Assembly (NCBI RefSeq): GCF_026391055.1
Contig: NZ_JAPLET010000009.1
Location: forward strand, 62,001 to 126,000
Origin: Spirosoma sp.
GTDB taxonomy: Bacteria; Bacteroidota; Bacteroidia; Cytophagales; Spirosomataceae
Length of the DNA: 64,000 bases
Direction of reading: 5' to 3'
Each line of letters opens with the position of its first letter. Position 1 is the stretch's first letter. Below are positions 44,509-53,052 of the stretch, piece after piece. The translations under genes were made by a program, and so were the position numbers. A model generated the notes under the pieces. That model saw nothing but the letters and a program-made list of their open reading frames with translations, had not been told where the DNA came from and did not search any database.

Positions 44509-45024
44509 TTACAGCTTAAACGTAACGCCTAACTGAAGCGGGGCAACACCCACGCCAACTTCGGCAAAGGCACCAACCTTGTCGGAAAAGAAATACCGGC
44601 CACCAAGGTGTAAACCCAGATCAATCCCACCGTAGTTGTAAGCAGAACTTAGATAGCCATCTTTATATGAGAATCCACTATAGATCAATCCCAAACCTGC
44701 GTATAGATCTACTTTCTCATCCGACATGTTCAGCAATTCATTGAAATGATAAGAACCCCTTGCCCCAATGCTATAATAAGAGCCAAACCCCGAGTAAGAC
44801 CGGAAACTGGCAATGCCACCCACGGTGATATTCTTAGCGACTCCGGCTTCAAAAGAACCACCAAAAGCAACACCACCGCCCCCAAACCCGATGCCGCCGT
44901 AACCACCTACGCCAATACCCAGGTTTAATAACTTTGAGCCCTTATCCGGGACGTATTGTGCAAATGATTGTGTTCCGGCCAATAAGCCAAGAAGAAGTAA
45001 AATAGAAAAGTTAAATTTTTTCAT
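44509..45024 (-). CDS. Small glycine-rich outer-membrane beta-barrel protein
   Basis: Protein of 171 residues with a clear signal peptide (FSILLLLGLLAGTQSFAQ). The mature part has alternating strands, many glycines (LGIGVGGYGGIGFGGGGVAF) and a C-terminal strand ending QLGVTFKL, typical of an eight-stranded porin-like barrel. ATG 45024 is chosen because it directly precedes the signal peptide. The frame stays open upstream, but that part lacks family character. A minus-strand TTACTTTG lies in the leader and may be the promoter -7 element. The 287-bp gap beyond the start shows nothing else I can name. Confidence 0.78.
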   Translation of the reverse strand: MKKFNFSILLLLGLLAGTQSFAQYVPDKGSKLLNLGIGVGGYGGIGFGGGGVAFGGSFEAGVAKNITVGGIASFRSYSGFGSYYSIGARGSYHFNELLNMSDEKVDLYAGLGLIYSGFSYKDGYLSSAYNYGGIDLGLHLGGRYFFSDKVGAFAEVGVGVAPLQLGVTFKL

Positions 45025-45311
45025 CTGAATAAACCGATTTATGTTAGAATTCCAGACAAAGTAAACGCGTATCTGACGCCCCACCAAGCGCAAAAGGTAT
45101 TCACTTATTTATCGGTCGTGTACTTTACCATTCCCTAAAATTACTGTCCATTAACTTAAAATTAGTTACCTATAAATAAAGGTATTCCTGTTTTGGCGAT
45201 AGTCTAAAGAACCTATCCGCAAAAGCCATGTCCATAAAAAAAGACTACCCGCTTGAGCAACCTCTTTTTGTGATCCGTTAGAGCAATTAAGTTACTCGCG
45301 GTTAGCTATTT

Positions 45312-45467
45312 TTAATACTGTTCGTAGTATTTACTATTCTCACCTGTATGTAGTCGAATCAATTTGCCAGCGGTAATCTTCCAACCTGGATTAATTTCAA
45401 AGTTGTCAGGAGCCTGACCTACTTGTTTCTCAACTTTAACTACTGCTTTAGTAGCTTTCTTATTCAT
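45312..45467 (-). CDS. 51-residue protein downstream of umuC
   Basis: A small frame of 52 codons running from ATG 45467 to TAA 45312, preceded by AGGGG just before the start. The product is basic at its N-terminus (MNKKATKAVVKVEKQVGQAP) and then reads NFEINPGWKITAGKLIRLHT and GENSKYYEQY. It has no membrane segment. It lies 45 bp after the umuC stop on the same strand, so it is probably part of the same transcript. The family is not recognised. The good start and the conserved-looking composition favour a real gene. Confidence 0.55.
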   Translation of the reverse strand: MNKKATKAVVKVEKQVGQAPDNFEINPGWKITAGKLIRLHTGENSKYYEQY

Positions 45468-45512
45468 CCCCTACTGAAGTTTCTTCAACGTTACTACCTG
45501 TCTGCTAACTCT

Positions 45513-46796
45513 TCATTTCACTTCCAGTACATCCTCCCATCTCGTCGTATACCTTGGTGAGAGGTACGCTGGCTTCATCGGCCACTCCGGATTGTACATC
45601 TGTGACGCCAGCCGTAGCTTATCCTGACCATATCGTTTATTGACCTTGTCCACTACGGCCGAGAGTCGAATCAGCCGCTCGTCCGGTCCCTTAGCAAACA
45701 CGCCCACCTGCCGATAGTCCGCAGGTACCAGGTCCGTGAGCATAATACCCACCCGCTGGTAGTTATAGCCGAATTTAAAAATTGCTTTCAAGCCCGATTC
45801 GGCGTACTTAATAATCTCCAGCGTAGAACTGGTTGGATGAGGAAGCCGAACCGTAACACTACTGCTGTATTGCTTGGCGGGCAAGTAGTTTCCCGGTGTC
45901 CGCCGGTGCGGGTTGGTTCGCAGCCACACCGTAACTGCACCACACAAAGACTCTTGTTTGCGTAGCTTCTCGCAAATTCTTGATAAGTGAGTGGTCAACG
46001 CATCGGTGATGTTGTTCAGGTCGGGAATGACTTTACCAAAGCCGGGTTCAGTGCAGATCGCTTTTCGGGGCGGTGGGTTTACCTCCAGCAGCTTACAGGG
46101 CAGCCCTCTTAGTTCATGAACCAGCCGCAATCCGTTCACGGTCATCACCCGCCCGATCCAGTCATCATTGACCTCTCGAAGTTGATAGGCCGTTCGAATA
46201 CCTTGTTTTTTTAGCTTACTAGCCGAGCGGCCACCTACACCCCATAGCTCCTCAACCGGAAAGCCCCACAGTGCCTCGTCAATTTTCTCTTTCGTATCCA
46301 GTACGCAGACGCCGTTAAGTTCAGGCTTGATCTTGGCCAGACGATTAGCCACTTTGGCCAGGGTCTTCGTTGGACCAATGCCAACACCTACCGGGAGCCG
46401 TAGCCATTGCCTGATCGAATCGCGTATGGTTTGGCCCAGGCCTCGATAGGTCGGGTAAATGCCGGTATACTCTTCCAGTTGCAAAAATGCTTCGTCAATT
46501 GAATAAACCTCAACGTCGGGCGTAAACTGAGTTAACAAGCTCATTAACCGGGCGGAGATATCGCCATATAACTCGTAGTTGGAGGAGAATACAACTACCT
46601 CATGCGCGTCGACAAGTTCTCTGGTCTCAAAGAAAAGTTGCCCCATTTTAATACCTAGCGCTTTAGCCTCGGCACTGCGAGCGACCACATTACCATCCCG
46701 ATTAGACAGCACGATAATGGGTTTAGCTTCCAGTTCGGGCCTGAATATCTGATGACAACTGGCATAAAACGAATTAGCATCAACGAGTGCGTACAT
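45513..46796 (-). CDS. umuC: Y-family DNA polymerase UmuC
   Basis: Translesion polymerase subunit of 427 residues. It has the Y-family catalytic acidic residues D6 (MYALVDANSFYASC) and D101-E102 (VYSIDEAFLQLEEY), plus the fingers segment VLSNRDGNVVARSAEAKALG and the helix-hairpin-helix region ELWGVGGRSASKLKKQGI. The C-terminal SSSVTVRLPHPTSSTLEI and following little-finger region are UmuC-like. It lies 46 bp downstream of umuD. It should be active when DNA is damaged, bound to cleaved UmuD. Confidence 0.95.
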   Translation of the reverse strand: MYALVDANSFYASCHQIFRPELEAKPIIVLSNRDGNVVARSAEAKALGIKMGQLFFETRELVDAHEVVVFSSNYELYGDISARLMSLLTQFTPDVEVYSIDEAFLQLEEYTGIYPTYRGLGQTIRDSIRQWLRLPVGVGIGPTKTLAKVANRLAKIKPELNGVCVLDTKEKIDEALWGFPVEELWGVGGRSASKLKKQGIRTAYQLREVNDDWIGRVMTVNGLRLVHELRGLPCKLLEVNPPPRKAICTEPGFGKVIPDLNNITDALTTHLSRICEKLRKQESLCGAVTVWLRTNPHRRTPGNYLPAKQYSSSVTVRLPHPTSSTLEIIKYAESGLKAIFKFGYNYQRVGIMLTDLVPADYRQVGVFAKGPDERLIRLSAVVDKVNKRYGQDKLRLASQMYNPEWPMKPAYLSPRYTTRWEDVLEVK

Positions 46797-46842
46797 AGCA
46801 ATTATGTTGTTTACCTGCTGCTAAACCCAGTGATAAAGGGTA

Positions 46843-47313
46843 TCAACGGGGGCGGGCATACCGGGGCGGTTTTGAGATGATGTAGGTTACTTCACCAAGA
46901 ACGGCTACCCGGTCCCGGTCAGGATGCAGGTACATAGGAGCATAGTTCTCGTTACTGGATTCCAGTACGATCATGGGGCTCTTATCAATATAGCGCTTAA
47001 CACACCAGCCCTCATTGACCCAGATAACAATGACCATCCCCGTTTCGATTGGCCTGGTTGAGTCGACGACAAGAATAGAACCCGGAAAAATATAGTCTCC
47101 CAGCATGCTCTCGCCGACTGCCTTAACGAAGTACGTATTATCCGGATGCAGCACACACAAATCCTGAAGGTTTAGCCGCTGACGGATGTAGTTGTCCGCT
47201 GGATTAGGGAAACCCGCCTGCACGGCTGTATCAAAGAAGGGTAATTCTTTACGCCGGGTGGGGTCCGTCAGGAAGATGTTTTCGGGGGGTAGATAGTCTA
47301 TCCAATCAATCAT
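46843..47313 (-). CDS. umuD: UmuD/S24 family self-cleaving protein
   Basis: Partner of UmuC, 156 residues. It has the LexA-type cleavage site Ala33-Gly34 (FDTAVQAGFPNPAD), the catalytic serine S69 (VKAVGESMLGDYIFPGS) and the catalytic lysine K106 (GWCVKRYID). The 37-residue spacing between Ser and Lys equals that of E. coli UmuD. There is no N-terminal DNA-binding domain, so it is UmuD and not LexA. The leader is very AT-rich and contains a dyad that could be its operator. Confidence 0.93.
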   Translation of the reverse strand: MIDWIDYLPPENIFLTDPTRRKELPFFDTAVQAGFPNPADNYIRQRLNLQDLCVLHPDNTYFVKAVGESMLGDYIFPGSILVVDSTRPIETGMVIVIWVNEGWCVKRYIDKSPMIVLESSNENYAPMYLHPDRDRVAVLGEVTYIISKPPRYARPR

Positions 47314-47347
47314 ATAGCGGTGTCTAAGCCAAACAAACTGCTATATA

Positions 47348-47394
47348 ATATATTTGTTATATATATTGCAACTATATCATAGTGAATTACTTTG
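47348..47394 (+). promoter_or_regulatory. Divergent umuD / 47415 regulatory region
   Basis: The 101-bp gap between umuD and the divergent small gene contains an AT-rich dyad (ATATAT, TTGTT, ATATAT at 47348-47364). To its right lies TTACTTTG (47387-47394), a near match to the Bacteroidota -7 element. An ATTG at 47365-47368, 18 bp upstream of it, could be the -33 element. It could drive the plus-strand gene, while the dyad could be an SOS-type operator shared with umuD. No textbook LexA box is visible. Confidence 0.35.
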
Positions 47395-47414
47395 GCCTTA
47401 ACTAGTCTTTAGTC

Positions 47415-47606
47415 ATGAAAATGGTCATTTCGTCAGGTGATCGGGTGCGGGTTACGAAACGTATAAACGGCTACGAGCGAGGTCAATACGCAGGGACTGT
47501 GCTAACCTGGACTAGCTCGGGCAGGCTCAAGATTAAAGCGGATAGCGGTATTGTGGTCGTTGTATCAAGTGAACTAGTGAAAAAAGTGGCGGATGGGGTC
47601 GGCTGA
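47415..47606 (+). CDS. Small SH3/KOW-like protein divergent from umuDC
   Basis: Protein of 63 residues, strand-rich and basic: VISSGDRVRVTKRINGYERG, then AGTVLTWTSSGRLKIKADSG and IVVVVSSELVKKV. The pattern resembles a small SH3-like barrel of the kind found in nucleic-acid-associated proteins (inference). It starts at ATG 47415 with a promoter-like element 20 bp upstream. Being divergent from umuD, it may share its regulation. The family is not recognised. Confidence 0.6.
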   Translation: MKMVISSGDRVRVTKRINGYERGQYAGTVLTWTSSGRLKIKADSGIVVVVSSELVKKVADGVG

Positions 47607-47635
47607 TTCGCCAACGTTTACAGCCGCCAAAACAA

Positions 47636-47659
47636 AAGCCCCGACTATTGCCGGGGCTT
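47636..47659 (-). terminator. Terminator of msrA
   Basis: Arms AAGCCCCG (47636-47643) and CGGGGCTT (47652-47659) form an 8-bp GC-rich stem with an 8-nt loop. On the minus strand it is followed by TTGTTTT, so it fits as the msrA terminator, 62 bases after that gene's stop. It is also 29 bp after the stop of the convergent 63-residue gene and may serve both. Confidence 0.7.
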
Positions 47660-47721
47660 CTGCCTCATCCATAAAAATTTCGTATAATTCAGAGCCCTGT
47701 GGGGTCTTCACCATACTTCTC

Positions 47722-48288
47722 TTAGTAAGCGTTTTGCGGCTTCAATTTTTCCTTAAATACCTTCTTAAACTTGTCAACTTTTGGCGCGATGACGAAGGCA
47801 CAATAGCCCTGATTAGGGTTGTTGGCGAAGTAACTCTGGTGGTACGCTTCGGCTTCGTAGAAGGTTTCGGCGGGGCTGATCTCGGTTACGATCGGGCGGT
47901 CATAGGCACCGGACTTATCAAGTTCGACTTTCGCTGTTTCGGCCAGTTCTTTCTGCTCGTCGTTATGGTAGAAGATCACCGACCGGTACTGCGTACCAAC
48001 GTCTTCGCCCTGGCGATTCAGCGAGGTTGGGTCATGGCTGCGGAAAAACGCTTCCAGCAACTCCTGATAGGTAATTTTGGCCGGGTCGTAGGTTACCTCA
48101 ACACACTCGGCATGGCCGGTGGTGCCTGTACATACTTCCTTATACGTTGGGTTAGCTTTTTGCCCCCCTTCATAGCCGGATACCGCGCCAATGACGCCGT
48201 CGAGTGATTCATATAAGGCCTCTGTGCACCAGAAACAGCCCGTTCCAAACGTTGCTTTGGCCAGATTGGCAGATTGATCGGTATTCAT
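47722..48288 (-). CDS. msrA: Peptide-methionine (S)-S-oxide reductase
   Basis: Repairs oxidised methionine (S-sulfoxide) in proteins. The 188-residue protein has the active-site motif FGTGCFWCTEALYE (C18), GAVSGYEGG, TGHAECVEVTYDP and a C-terminal resolving cysteine in NQGYCAFVIAPK. I chose ATG 48288, which puts the active site close to the N-terminus as in typical cytosolic MsrA. The frame continues to an ATG at 48399, whose 37 extra residues have only a weak hydrophobic stretch. It ends in a clear terminator. Confidence 0.93.
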   Translation of the reverse strand: MNTDQSANLAKATFGTGCFWCTEALYESLDGVIGAVSGYEGGQKANPTYKEVCTGTTGHAECVEVTYDPAKITYQELLEAFFRSHDPTSLNRQGEDVGTQYRSVIFYHNDEQKELAETAKVELDKSGAYDRPIVTEISPAETFYEAEAYHQSYFANNPNQGYCAFVIAPKVDKFKKVFKEKLKPQNAY

Positions 48289-48465
48289 ACGGTTTTGTTT
48301 TGTTTGCCCTACCAATGCACGGACAGATACACGACCGGAAGCCGGAGTAAGCGCCGTTATTAGTGAAGCAGTTAGTTTGCGAAGTGTAATCGCAACCATT
48401 CGTTAGGTTTGTGGTTGTAAAGTCAAACGAATAACATAACTGATCCGCGTAAAGTTTGCGCCCCC

Positions 48466-49353
48466 GTGCCTGTGAAAGATTTCGACACCGACCGTTTCCG
48501 TTACGATGGAGATAAGCCCTTTAAGATCAAAAAAGCACCTACCAAAGTAGATGACCTCTACGAAGACGATGACCATTACGAAGCCTTGCTCCGGCAGCAG
48601 TCGGCCGAGATCGACAAATGGCAGGAGCGGATGTTTTCGCATAATCGGTATGGATTAGTAGTTGTATTTCAGGCGCTGGATGCCGCCGGAAAAGATGGTA
48701 CCATTAAGCACGTGTTTACCGGAACCAATCCGGCCGGGGTGCAGGTGTATTCGTTCAAACGCCCCACCGATCAGGAACTCGACCACGACTTTTTATGGCG
48801 CAGCTGGCGCGAACTGCCCGAACGGGGCCAAATTGGCATTTTTAACCGGTCGTATTATGAGGAAGTGCTGGTAACCAAAGTTCATCCTGAAATCCTGACG
48901 GAGAGTCAGCGACTGCCCGAGAAAGTAACCGAAGACCTGGACAAACTCTTTAAACACCGGTATGAAGCGATCCGGGATATGGAAACCTTTTTGAACCGCA
49001 ATGGCTTTCCAACGGTCAAGTTTTACCTGCATGTTTCCAAAGAAGAACAGGCCGACCGACTCATTGCCCGGATCGAAGATGCCGAAAAGAACTGGAAGTT
49101 TGAGGAAGGCGACGTAAAAGAGCGGGAGTTCTGGGATGCTTATCAGGATGCATACGAAACCTGCATCAACGAAACCGCCACCGACAAAGCCCCCTGGTAC
49201 GTTATCCCGGCCGACGACAAAAAGAACATGCGTTTGCTGGTTGGTCAAATTATCATCGACGAGCTAAAAAAATTACCCATCCAGAATCCGGAACCGGACG
49301 AGAAGCGGTTCGAAGAACTTCAAAAGCTTATCCCAATCATTAAAGCCCAGTAA
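48466..49353 (+). CDS. Polyphosphate kinase 2 family protein (copy 1)
   Basis: PPK2-family phosphotransferase of 295 residues, which moves phosphate between polyphosphate and nucleotides. It shows the Walker A motif VVFQALDAAGKDGTIKHVF, the lid region HDFLWRSWRELPERGQIGIF and Walker B FNRSYYEEVLVTKVHP, plus KFYLHVSKEEQADRLIAR and the C-terminal WYVIPADDKKNMRL. The GTG start at 48466 is preceded by a TAAAGTTTG element only a few bases upstream, so the leader is very short. It is followed after 81 bp by a paralogue. Whether it prefers AMP, ADP or GDP cannot be read from the sequence. Confidence 0.9.
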   Translation: MPVKDFDTDRFRYDGDKPFKIKKAPTKVDDLYEDDDHYEALLRQQSAEIDKWQERMFSHNRYGLVVVFQALDAAGKDGTIKHVFTGTNPAGVQVYSFKRPTDQELDHDFLWRSWRELPERGQIGIFNRSYYEEVLVTKVHPEILTESQRLPEKVTEDLDKLFKHRYEAIRDMETFLNRNGFPTVKFYLHVSKEEQADRLIARIEDAEKNWKFEEGDVKEREFWDAYQDAYETCINETATDKAPWYVIPADDKKNMRLLVGQIIIDELKKLPIQNPEPDEKRFEELQKLIPIIKAQ

Positions 49354-49434
49354 GGCGGCTCCGAGGCCGTACGTAGTCCGGTTTAAAGTCGTTGTTATCC
49401 AAATTCACAGCGGCTTTCCTGCCGCATATACGTT

Positions 49435-50319
49435 ATGAAAAAAATAAATGCAAAAGCGTTTCGGTACCACGAAACGCAACCCTTTTCCATTGCCGATACG
49501 CCTACGATCATAGATCCGTTTTACACCGACGAAGCCGACCAGAGCCGCCAGCTCGACGAACTGGCGGAGCGAATGGACCAGGCCCAGAACCGTATGCATG
49601 CCGACGAGCATTACGGGCTGCTGGTTGTGTTTCAGGCAATGGATGCCGCCGGAAAGGACAGTACCATCCGGCGTATATTCAAAGGTGTCAATCCGTCGCG
49701 TTTTCAGATTGCCCCGTTCAAAAAGCCCGATGAATCGGACCTGAAGCACGATTTCCTATGGCGTTTCTGGCAGGAGTTGCCGGAGCGCGGCAATATCGGC
49801 GTATTCAACCGTTCGTATTACGAGGAAGTACTGGCGCTGCGCGTCCATCCGGAACGGCTACAGGAGCAGTCCATCCCCAAAAATCTGGTCCCTGCCAATA
49901 AGAAAACGCTTTGGGAGCAACGGTTCGGGGATATTGTCCACTTTGAAGATTACCTGTTTCGAAACGGTTTCCCTATCGTGAAGTTTTACCTGCACGTTGC
50001 CAAAGAAGAACAGGGTAAACGTCTCATTGCCCGGCTCGAAGACACCGAAAAGCAGTGGAAACTCAGCCCGAATGATCTGGAGGAGCGGGAATTCTGGCCT
50101 GAGTACATGAAAGCGTACGAAGATACCATCCGGGCTACGGCAACGGAACAAAACCCCTGGTATGTGATTCCCAGCGACGACCGCGTCAATCAACAGCTTA
50201 TCATCTCGCACATTCTGACCGAAATTCTGGAGTCGCTGCCCGTCCATTTTCCGCAAACCGACGACAAAGAAGCACAGAAACTAATTAAGCAAATAAAAAA
50301 GCAGGACGGAGTAAAGTAG
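49435..50319 (+). CDS. Polyphosphate kinase 2 family protein (copy 2)
   Basis: Second PPK2-family protein, 294 residues, clearly paralogous to the preceding gene. Its Walker A is VVFQAMDAAGKDSTIRRIFK, lid HDFLWRFWQELPERGNIGVF, and Walker B FNRSYYEEVLALRVHP. It differs in the loop after Walker A (GVNPSRFQIAPFKKPDES instead of GTNPAGVQVYSFKRPTDQ) and in a longer central linker. The pair probably arose by tandem duplication and may have diverged in nucleotide preference. A strong hairpin follows the stop. Confidence 0.9.
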   Translation: MKKINAKAFRYHETQPFSIADTPTIIDPFYTDEADQSRQLDELAERMDQAQNRMHADEHYGLLVVFQAMDAAGKDSTIRRIFKGVNPSRFQIAPFKKPDESDLKHDFLWRFWQELPERGNIGVFNRSYYEEVLALRVHPERLQEQSIPKNLVPANKKTLWEQRFGDIVHFEDYLFRNGFPIVKFYLHVAKEEQGKRLIARLEDTEKQWKLSPNDLEEREFWPEYMKAYEDTIRATATEQNPWYVIPSDDRVNQQLIISHILTEILESLPVHFPQTDDKEAQKLIKQIKKQDGVK

Positions 50320-50324
50320 TACAG

Positions 50325-50362
50325 TGCTGTGTGGTCAGTTTCTTAAAACTGACCACACAGCA
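50325..50362 (+). terminator. Terminator after the PPK2 pair
   Basis: Arms 50325-50341 and 50346-50362 are exact complements over 17 bp with a CTTA loop, starting 6 bases after the stop of the second PPK2 gene. It lacks a long T-run, but the stem is very stable and its position fits a transcription end. Confidence 0.6.
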
Positions 50363-50447
50363 TTCAGTACATGACTATATTGCGCTGTATTGGTTTTATC
50401 CTATACACGGTACCGTTCAGCACTTCTTTTAGCTGTTTTATCTATTT

Positions 50448-50482
50448 TTTGCCTATCGTTACTATACCCGTACGTACTTTTG
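50448..50482 (+). promoter_or_regulatory. Bacteroidota-type promoter of the TonB receptor gene
   Basis: TTTG (50448-50451) and TACTTTTG (50475-50482) match the -33 and -7 elements, with a 23-bp spacer, slightly longer than usual. The predicted transcript start lies about 45 bp before ATG 50535. Confidence 0.5.
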
Positions 50483-50534
50483 CGTTAGCGCCCTGAACCA
50501 CTATTGTGTGGATGGGCCGCTTTGAAGAAACGCA

Positions 50535-52979
50535 ATGAAACATATATTACCACTTTGGTTGTGCAGCCTGCTCATTTACTTTATGCCGTTACAGTCTGGC
50601 AGCGCGCAGGCATCACTAAATACAGCAGGCAACAGTACGCAGGAAAAAGGAGGGCGCGGGGCAGCGCTGACCATCAGCGGTTACATAAAAGATGCCGGTA
50701 ATGGCGAAGGGCTGATTGGTGTTTCTGTTTATGTGAAAGAAACAGGTACCGGCGCTGTCACGAACAGCTACGGCTTTTATGCCGTTACGCTTCCGGCAGG
50801 CAGTTACAACCTCGTTATCAGCTACGTTGGCTATACCCGGCAAACCCGAACGGTCGACCTTGTGGACCGGAACGTACGCCTTGACCTCGAACTGAGTCAG
50901 GAAGGCAAGCAGCTTCAGGAAGTGGTTGTCTCCACCAAACGGGAGGACGACAACGTGAAGAACATTGAAATGAGCGTCAACCGAATTGACGTCAAAACCC
51001 TGCAACGGATTCCGGCCCTGCTGGGCGAAGTCGATGTGATCCGGAGCATTCAACTGCTGCCGGGCGTATCGACGGTGGGCGAAGGTGCTACCGGTTTCAA
51101 CGTTCGGGGCGGCAGCATCGACCAGAATCTGGTGCTGCTGGACGAAGCCCCGGTCTACAACTCTTCGCACTTGTTTGGCTTCTTCTCGGTCTTCAACCCC
51201 GATGCGGTGAAAGACGTCAAGCTCATTAAAGGAGGTATTCCGGCTAATTACGGTGGCCGAATTGCCTCTATTCTGGATGTTCGACTGAAAGAAGGTAACG
51301 CCAAGAAACCTGAGCTTAATGGAGGCATTGGCCTTATTTTCAGTCGTTTGTCGTACGAGCGACCGCTTTTTAACGGCAAAGGCTCGTTTATCGTGGCCGC
51401 CCGGCGTTCCTACGCTGACGTGCTGGCTCAACCATTCCTGACTGGTGACCTGAAAGGGGCCAAGTTTTATTTTTACGACCTGACGGCGAAGGGTAATTAC
51501 CGCATCAACGATAAAAACACGGTGTTTCTGTCGGGCTATCTGGGCCGCGATGTATTCGGGTCGGATTTTGGGTTTAACTGGGGTAATACGACCCTGTCGG
51601 CCCGTTGGAACCACGTCTTCAGCGACCGGCTTTTCCTGAATACCACGGCTTATTACAGCAATTACGACTACTCGCTCAACTCGGACCTGAAAGGGAAACG
51701 ACCAAACGATTTTTTTCGGACCGATTCCCGCATTGTCGACTATAGCCTGAAACCGGACTTTTCGCTGTTTCTGGGTAAAAACACCATCACTTTTGGCGGT
51801 CAGGTCATCGCGCATGATTTTCAGCCCGGTACGGCCACAGCCGCCAGCTCGGGTAGTGTCCGGACGTTTGGCATAGCCAGCAAACGAGCTATGGAAGCGG
51901 CTCTTTATGTGGGCAATGAGCAGCAGCTGACCCCGAAGCTTCAGTTGCAGTACGGTCTGCGCTATTCCCTATTTAATTATGTTGGCGAAGGCGAAGCCTA
52001 TACCTTCCGCACCGATGTGCCGCTGGGCAGTCGTCGTGAGGTGATTACCACCGTAGGGTATCGGGGCGGAGAGGTGATAAAGACCTACGGCAACTGGGAA
52101 CCCCGCTTTTCGACCAAGCTGGATCTGTCGGATAACAGCTCCCTGAAGTTCAGTTACAACCGAATGGCCCAGTACATCCACCTGGTTTCCAATACAACAG
52201 CCTCGACGCCACTGGATATCTGGACACCATCGACCAATAACATTAAGCCGCAAATCGCCGATCAGGTTGCCGGGGGATATTTCAAGAACTTTGGCCGCTC
52301 CAGCGGAACGGGCAGCGAATACGAAGCCTCGGTAGAAGTGTATTACAAATGGCTGCAAAACCAGATTGACTACATCGACGGAGCCAGCCTTATCCTGAAT
52401 AAATACCTTGAAGGCGATTTACTGAGTGGGAAAGGAAGGGCTTACGGTGCCGAATTTTATGTAAAACGGAACACAGGCGTCGTGAATGGCTGGATCAGCT
52501 ATACGCTGGCTAAAACCGAGCGGCAGGTGGATGGCATCAATAACAATAACTGGTACCCGACGCGCTTCGACAAGCGGCACACGCTCACAACGGTACTGCT
52601 GATCGATCCCCCCAATGCCAAGCGCTGGAATTTCTCGGCCACCTTCACGCTGGCCAGCGGAACGCCCGGCACGTTCCCCACCAATCGCTTTGAGTATCAG
52701 GGCTACGTAGTGCCGCAGAATACCGACAATGCCCGAAATAACTACCGGATTCCGGCGTATCACCGGCTCGATCTGGCGGCTACCTTGCAGGGGCGCAAAC
52801 GACCGGGTAAGCGAAAAGACGATAACTGGGTATTCTCGATTTACAACGTGTACGCCCGCAAGAACGCGTTCTCGGTCTATTTTCAGCCCAATGCGGATAG
52901 TCCCCGCGTAACGGAAGCCATTCGCTATTCAGTTTTTGCGACCCTGATTCCGTCCGTAACGTACAACTTTAAATTATAG
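50535..52979 (+). CDS. TonB-dependent receptor with carboxypeptidase-like regulatory domain
   Basis: Outer-membrane receptor of 814 residues. It has a signal peptide (PLWLCSLLIYFMPLQSGSAQ), a carboxypeptidase-regulatory domain (ISGYIKDAGNGEGLIGVSVY), then a plug with EVVVSTKREDDNVKNIEMS, GFNVRGGSIDQNLVLLDEAP and NYGGRIASILDVRLKEG, and a barrel ending SVTYNFKL. It is shorter than the SusC proteins and lacks a SusD partner. The following DUF4249 lipoprotein is its usual genomic companion in Bacteroidota. The ligand is unknown; such pairs are proposed to import siderophores, peptides or small organics. Confidence 0.92.
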   Translation: MKHILPLWLCSLLIYFMPLQSGSAQASLNTAGNSTQEKGGRGAALTISGYIKDAGNGEGLIGVSVYVKETGTGAVTNSYGFYAVTLPAGSYNLVISYVGYTRQTRTVDLVDRNVRLDLELSQEGKQLQEVVVSTKREDDNVKNIEMSVNRIDVKTLQRIPALLGEVDVIRSIQLLPGVSTVGEGATGFNVRGGSIDQNLVLLDEAPVYNSSHLFGFFSVFNPDAVKDVKLIKGGIPANYGGRIASILDVRLKEGNAKKPELNGGIGLIFSRLSYERPLFNGKGSFIVAARRSYADVLAQPFLTGDLKGAKFYFYDLTAKGNYRINDKNTVFLSGYLGRDVFGSDFGFNWGNTTLSARWNHVFSDRLFLNTTAYYSNYDYSLNSDLKGKRPNDFFRTDSRIVDYSLKPDFSLFLGKNTITFGGQVIAHDFQPGTATAASSGSVRTFGIASKRAMEAALYVGNEQQLTPKLQLQYGLRYSLFNYVGEGEAYTFRTDVPLGSRREVITTVGYRGGEVIKTYGNWEPRFSTKLDLSDNSSLKFSYNRMAQYIHLVSNTTASTPLDIWTPSTNNIKPQIADQVAGGYFKNFGRSSGTGSEYEASVEVYYKWLQNQIDYIDGASLILNKYLEGDLLSGKGRAYGAEFYVKRNTGVVNGWISYTLAKTERQVDGINNNNWYPTRFDKRHTLTTVLLIDPPNAKRWNFSATFTLASGTPGTFPTNRFEYQGYVVPQNTDNARNNYRIPAYHRLDLAATLQGRKRPGKRKDDNWVFSIYNVYARKNAFSVYFQPNADSPRVTEAIRYSVFATLIPSVTYNFKL

Positions 52980-52981
52980 TC

Positions 52982-53047
52982 GTACCGACCGAGAACGGTT
53001 GGACGAGATACAAATATAGCTAAACACCCGACCGGGACGGTCGGTAC
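52982..53047. repeat. 10-bp inverted repeat inside the TonB receptor/DUF4249 gap
   Basis: GTACCGACCG (52982-52991) and CGGTCGGTAC (53038-53047) are exact complements enclosing 46 bases. The structure fills the gap between the two genes and ends 5 bases before the DUF4249 start codon, so it could sequester that gene's ribosome-binding region or protect the upstream mRNA end. Confidence 0.45.
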
Positions 53048-53052
53048 TACAG

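Noticed and set aside
48403-48642. Minus-strand 79-codon frame overlapping the first PPK2 gene and reaching toward msrA
   Set aside because: It overlaps the PPK2 N-terminus antisense, has no motif, and the msrA leader is explained without it.
50471-50478. TACGTAC sequence before the TonB receptor as a fourth GGGTACGTACCC-type operator
   Set aside because: The flanking bases do not match the 14-bp core and the match overlaps the promoter -7 element; probably coincidence.
50616-51815. A 399-codon open frame on the minus strand inside the TonB receptor gene
   Set aside because: It is fully antisense to a well-supported TonB-dependent receptor, its translation has no family motif, and the coding strand shows the clear plug and barrel signatures.
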